Below are positions 61,255 to 64,000 of a stretch of DNA of 64,000 bases, in pieces (the stretch's first letter is position 1; the number at the start of each line of letters is the position of its first letter). The stretch spans positions 5,691,087-5,755,086 of the forward strand of contig OX465120.1 in assembly GCA_949987565.1 (NCBI GenBank). Direction: 5' to 3'. Below the pieces are notes generated by a model. That model saw only the letters and a program-made list of their open reading frames with translations. It was not told where the DNA came from and searched no databases. The translations under genes were made by a program, and so were the position numbers. The stretch comes from Luidia sarsii (Eukaryota > Echinodermata > Asteroidea > Paxillosida > Luidiidae).

Positions 61255-63856
61255 TGTGCTCTGGTAGGCCTATTTAGCACGAGATTCAAGAGCAATCAAG
61301 AGCAATCGTGTACTTGACGTGTCCTAGCATGAAGCCCCGCTGCAAATATTTGGACTTGCCAATAACGCGTCTTCGTGGGAGAAAAGGGCGCATGCGCATT
61401 CAATCCACTCCTCAAGGCTAGGGTATTATCAATTGCACGTATCGTAGAAAAAAGGCCAATGTCGAAGGTCTAAAGGAGTTGCGTGTCTGTAATTGCGAGC
61501 TGTTTGAAGACAGCAATTAGGGCGCCTGCCCGGGGCAGTTTGTTTAACTTAGACATAAGCAACCAACCGCACTACCTGAATAAAGAACACCTCAGCAAGC
61601 AGGGTTGAAATAATTATTTTTAAAAATGCTTTATTTTTGTAATAATTGTGTTCGGATATGACAACTTTTTTCCATCTGATTTGCTCCAAGTCTTTGCGCG
61701 TACCCTTTGTCCATTCCCTCAGAGAAACCCATACATACACATAAACACACATACATACATATGTATCATACCACGATCATTGCTTTCCAGTTCCTCAGAA
61801 GCCAGCTGTTAGTCAGCTGAGGAGATTTGCAGCCAGGTAAACAGCGCATCCATTTAAAATGCTGAAGACCCACTTCAAAATGTATCAATGTGGCACTCAA
61901 AGAGAGGAAACATAAGACGGTGTCATTTTCTTTCTCTCTTATTTTCGTACGCTTGTCCTGTTCCCATATTTATTTATTTTTTTAGAAACGATCGCTTCCC
62001 ACACATTTGTTTACTTACCATACTCGAGAAGCCAAGTACATGTACTTGAAATTGACTTTCTAGCACAAGGCGGCGCGAGACAATTATTTTGGTCGGGAGA
62101 CACGGAAGGCAACTGGAATTGCAAAGATCATAGGTGGCCCAATTGCCAAAGTTACTGAGCAATCGGTACGTCCCTCCGTACACCATTTTAATTAACCACT
62201 CCGTCATCAAACCGAGGTTCTGTAATTGTCAACCACCGAAGCTTGGCACATGTACCTTTTAAAGTTCTTTGCTAGCAAGACGCAATTAAAAGCGAGTCAT
62301 CTGCTTGAATGGTAGCGCTGTACGCTCTACTGCACGGCTCCCTGGCATGCTAACGCGCAACTGGCTTGTAGCTGCGATAATGGTAGGCAATCGATGCAAT
62401 GGGGCCGTTCTGGTGCCTTTCAAAGACAAGCGAGAAGAGCCACTGTCAGCACTAAGAGTCGGCCTTGCCTTATGGGGAAAAGGGTGTCAAAATATCCAGA
62501 AAGAATGATTAAGCAACTCGATGGTGGCATGTGACTGGAGAAATTTAACGCTGTGTGCACGTGTACTGGGCTATTTCGCTGCATGAAAATACTGGGGTTG
62601 GGCTGGGAGGACCCACTCATATCAGAAGCACAATGTTCGAAAACATAAAAACACGCGTGCTGAATCTTGCTGAATCTTGAATTGCGTGATGTAATTTTAA
62701 TCAAATTTACTGGACCTGGCCCCCAAAAGAGGCCCTCTTTAATGTTTTCCTGTGTCTTTTTTCTTGTCAAAGCAAAATAACTGTCCAGGGGTTTAAGTTA
62801 GCATCGAAGTTATTTTTAGGGTTTTATGCAGTGTAATGACCTTCATACGGTTAACATGGATACGGTTAACGCCGAATAAAATTTATCGATAAACATATGC
62901 ATTCCTAATGCTATCCTCTCCTTAAAAACCACACCAAAACACATAATTGCTCATTTCCTGTGCATGAGATCAACATACTATGCCAGTGTTCTCTGATGAC
63001 CAAACAGTCGAATTTTTTTCACCTGACCTGGTAAAGGATAAGGACAACTTTTGTTCCATTTTCTAGTCTTGGTGTGTGTGTGTGAGGGGGGGGGGTGGTT
63101 AATACGCGATGCAATGCGTATCAATTTCATTGAATCAAATTACTGGACGAAACATGAAATGAAAATGCCGGTGGTGGCGTTGGGTGGGGACGTACCTTGA
63201 ATTGGCCTACCATGAAGCTCTTTCTGATCAGCGCCCCGGCTATTGCATTGGCTAATAGTCTACGAGCAGGGAGCGTTCGGCACGTCATTAGGTGTCGAGA
63301 CGTCTCGGCCAATTGCAGTCGCCGCCCCACCACTCCCCGCCCTCCCGGCGCCCGACAAGAGGGCCACTTCCTCCTCTCTTCATTGGCCCTGCCTACTCCA
63401 CACAGAGACTGTGGTAAAGCGTAATAGAGCACTCGGAATGCCCCTTTAACTCCGAGCGGCGGGAAAGGTCAAGCTCGCGCACCGTTCGCTGTTGTTTAAT
63501 CAACTCATGCAGGGCTGCAGTTATAGCATTGGCGACAACAGATAAGCGTGTTTAAAAGCAGGCTCTCTCCCCTCCTCTCTCTCATCCGTCTCAAACGTAT
63601 TACCAAAAACAATGTAAAGAAATTGACTTCGCGATTTTACCGGGCTAAGAGAAATTTATATTTCTCAGTGTAGTCTGTAGTCATCTCTTCACTCAAATTA
63701 AGAAAACATATTTAATTATTAAGGATGATTGGGGTGAAATTGGAAATAATGAAAAGTAAATATTAAATTGTATTTAAAAACGAATGTAGCTTTTCCGAAT
63801 TCATTTTCATGAGTAGCCTGCGGTTACAGTGCCCCCTAAGGAAGGCCGCCCGTGCA
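61255..63856. promoter_or_regulatory. 5' flank of copy 3
   Basis: Homologous to the copy 2 flank, with the conserved minus-strand GTAAGT (about 62020), GT and G tracts near 63071-63097, the GC-rich CCAAT/GC-box stretch (63200-63360) and TTTAAAAG near 63552. No separate gene was recognised. Confidence 0.35.
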
Positions 63857-64000
63857 AAAATAAGACTTCTGGCTTCGCATTGGGAATAAAAGAATATTAC
63901 TGGATTTGCGGTGACACCATGTTTAAGGTCTCTTAAAGAAGAGGTAAGGTTCTGAAAAGAACCTGAGTGAGAACTCAACGTTACGGCCAGTATACTCTGG
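63857..64000. repeat. Start of a fourth duplication unit
   Basis: The last 144 bp match 36118, 44644 and 53513 onward, so the cluster continues beyond the window. Confidence 0.85.

Larger units (their letters stand above)
53513..63856. repeat. Tandem segmental duplication, unit 3
   Basis: 10344 bp, of which about 1370 bp is a LINE insertion private to this unit. It carries an intact gene copy. Confidence 0.92.

Overview
The window is nuclear DNA of an animal. It holds a multi-exon gene family with GT-AG introns, a non-LTR retrotransposon fragment, tRNA-derived repeats, a long satellite-like tandem array and candidate MITEs. The genes combine a C-type lectin fold (CTLD), a laminin-G-like domain and an immunoglobulin-like domain, all joined at phase-1 introns. 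That exon-shuffled style is common in marine invertebrates. Amphioxus is my best guess, but nothing in the sequence proves it.

Region 1 (1 to about 30180) is one higher-order tandem array with 13 complete units. Each unit has a core of about 1.17-1.2 kb followed by a variable run of 226/231-bp monomers. The core contains two minus-strand tRNA-like (Pol III-like) segments. Between them lie an A-rich block made of short hairpin-bearing repeats and a GC-rich block unusually dense in hexamer palindromes. From unit 5 on, two core types alternate strictly, giving a dimeric higher-order repeat. Larger duplications of 3886 bp and about 9.86 kb are also visible. I found no convincing protein-coding gene here.

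Region 2 (about 30180-36117) is a border. It carries a diverged, apparently more ancestral copy of the core (about 30870-31928), a CpG-rich stretch with palindromes, two candidate MITEs (33069-33452 and 33536-33903, the second containing degenerate telomere-like repeats), and an isolated inverted relic of the satellite monomer with its own inverted arms (about 35007-35320).

Region 3 (36118-64000) is a tandem triplication, units starting at 36118, 44644 and 53513, with a fourth beginning at 63857. Each unit carries one minus-strand gene of five coding exons: signal peptide plus N-terminal CTLD half, LamG, Ig, a 48-nt microexon, and the CTLD C-terminus. Copies 1 and 3 are open through all five exons (516 aa predicted). 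Copy 2 has a frameshift and a premature stop. In this order the CTLD is split by LamG and Ig exons. All exons are phase-compatible, so a short CTLD-only isoform of about 161 aa is also possible. Intron 1 of each copy holds a diverged tandem duplication with tRNA-derived heads. Copy 3 alone has a 5'-truncated LINE in that intron. A dead duplicate of the terminal exon lies upstream of the live one in all three copies.
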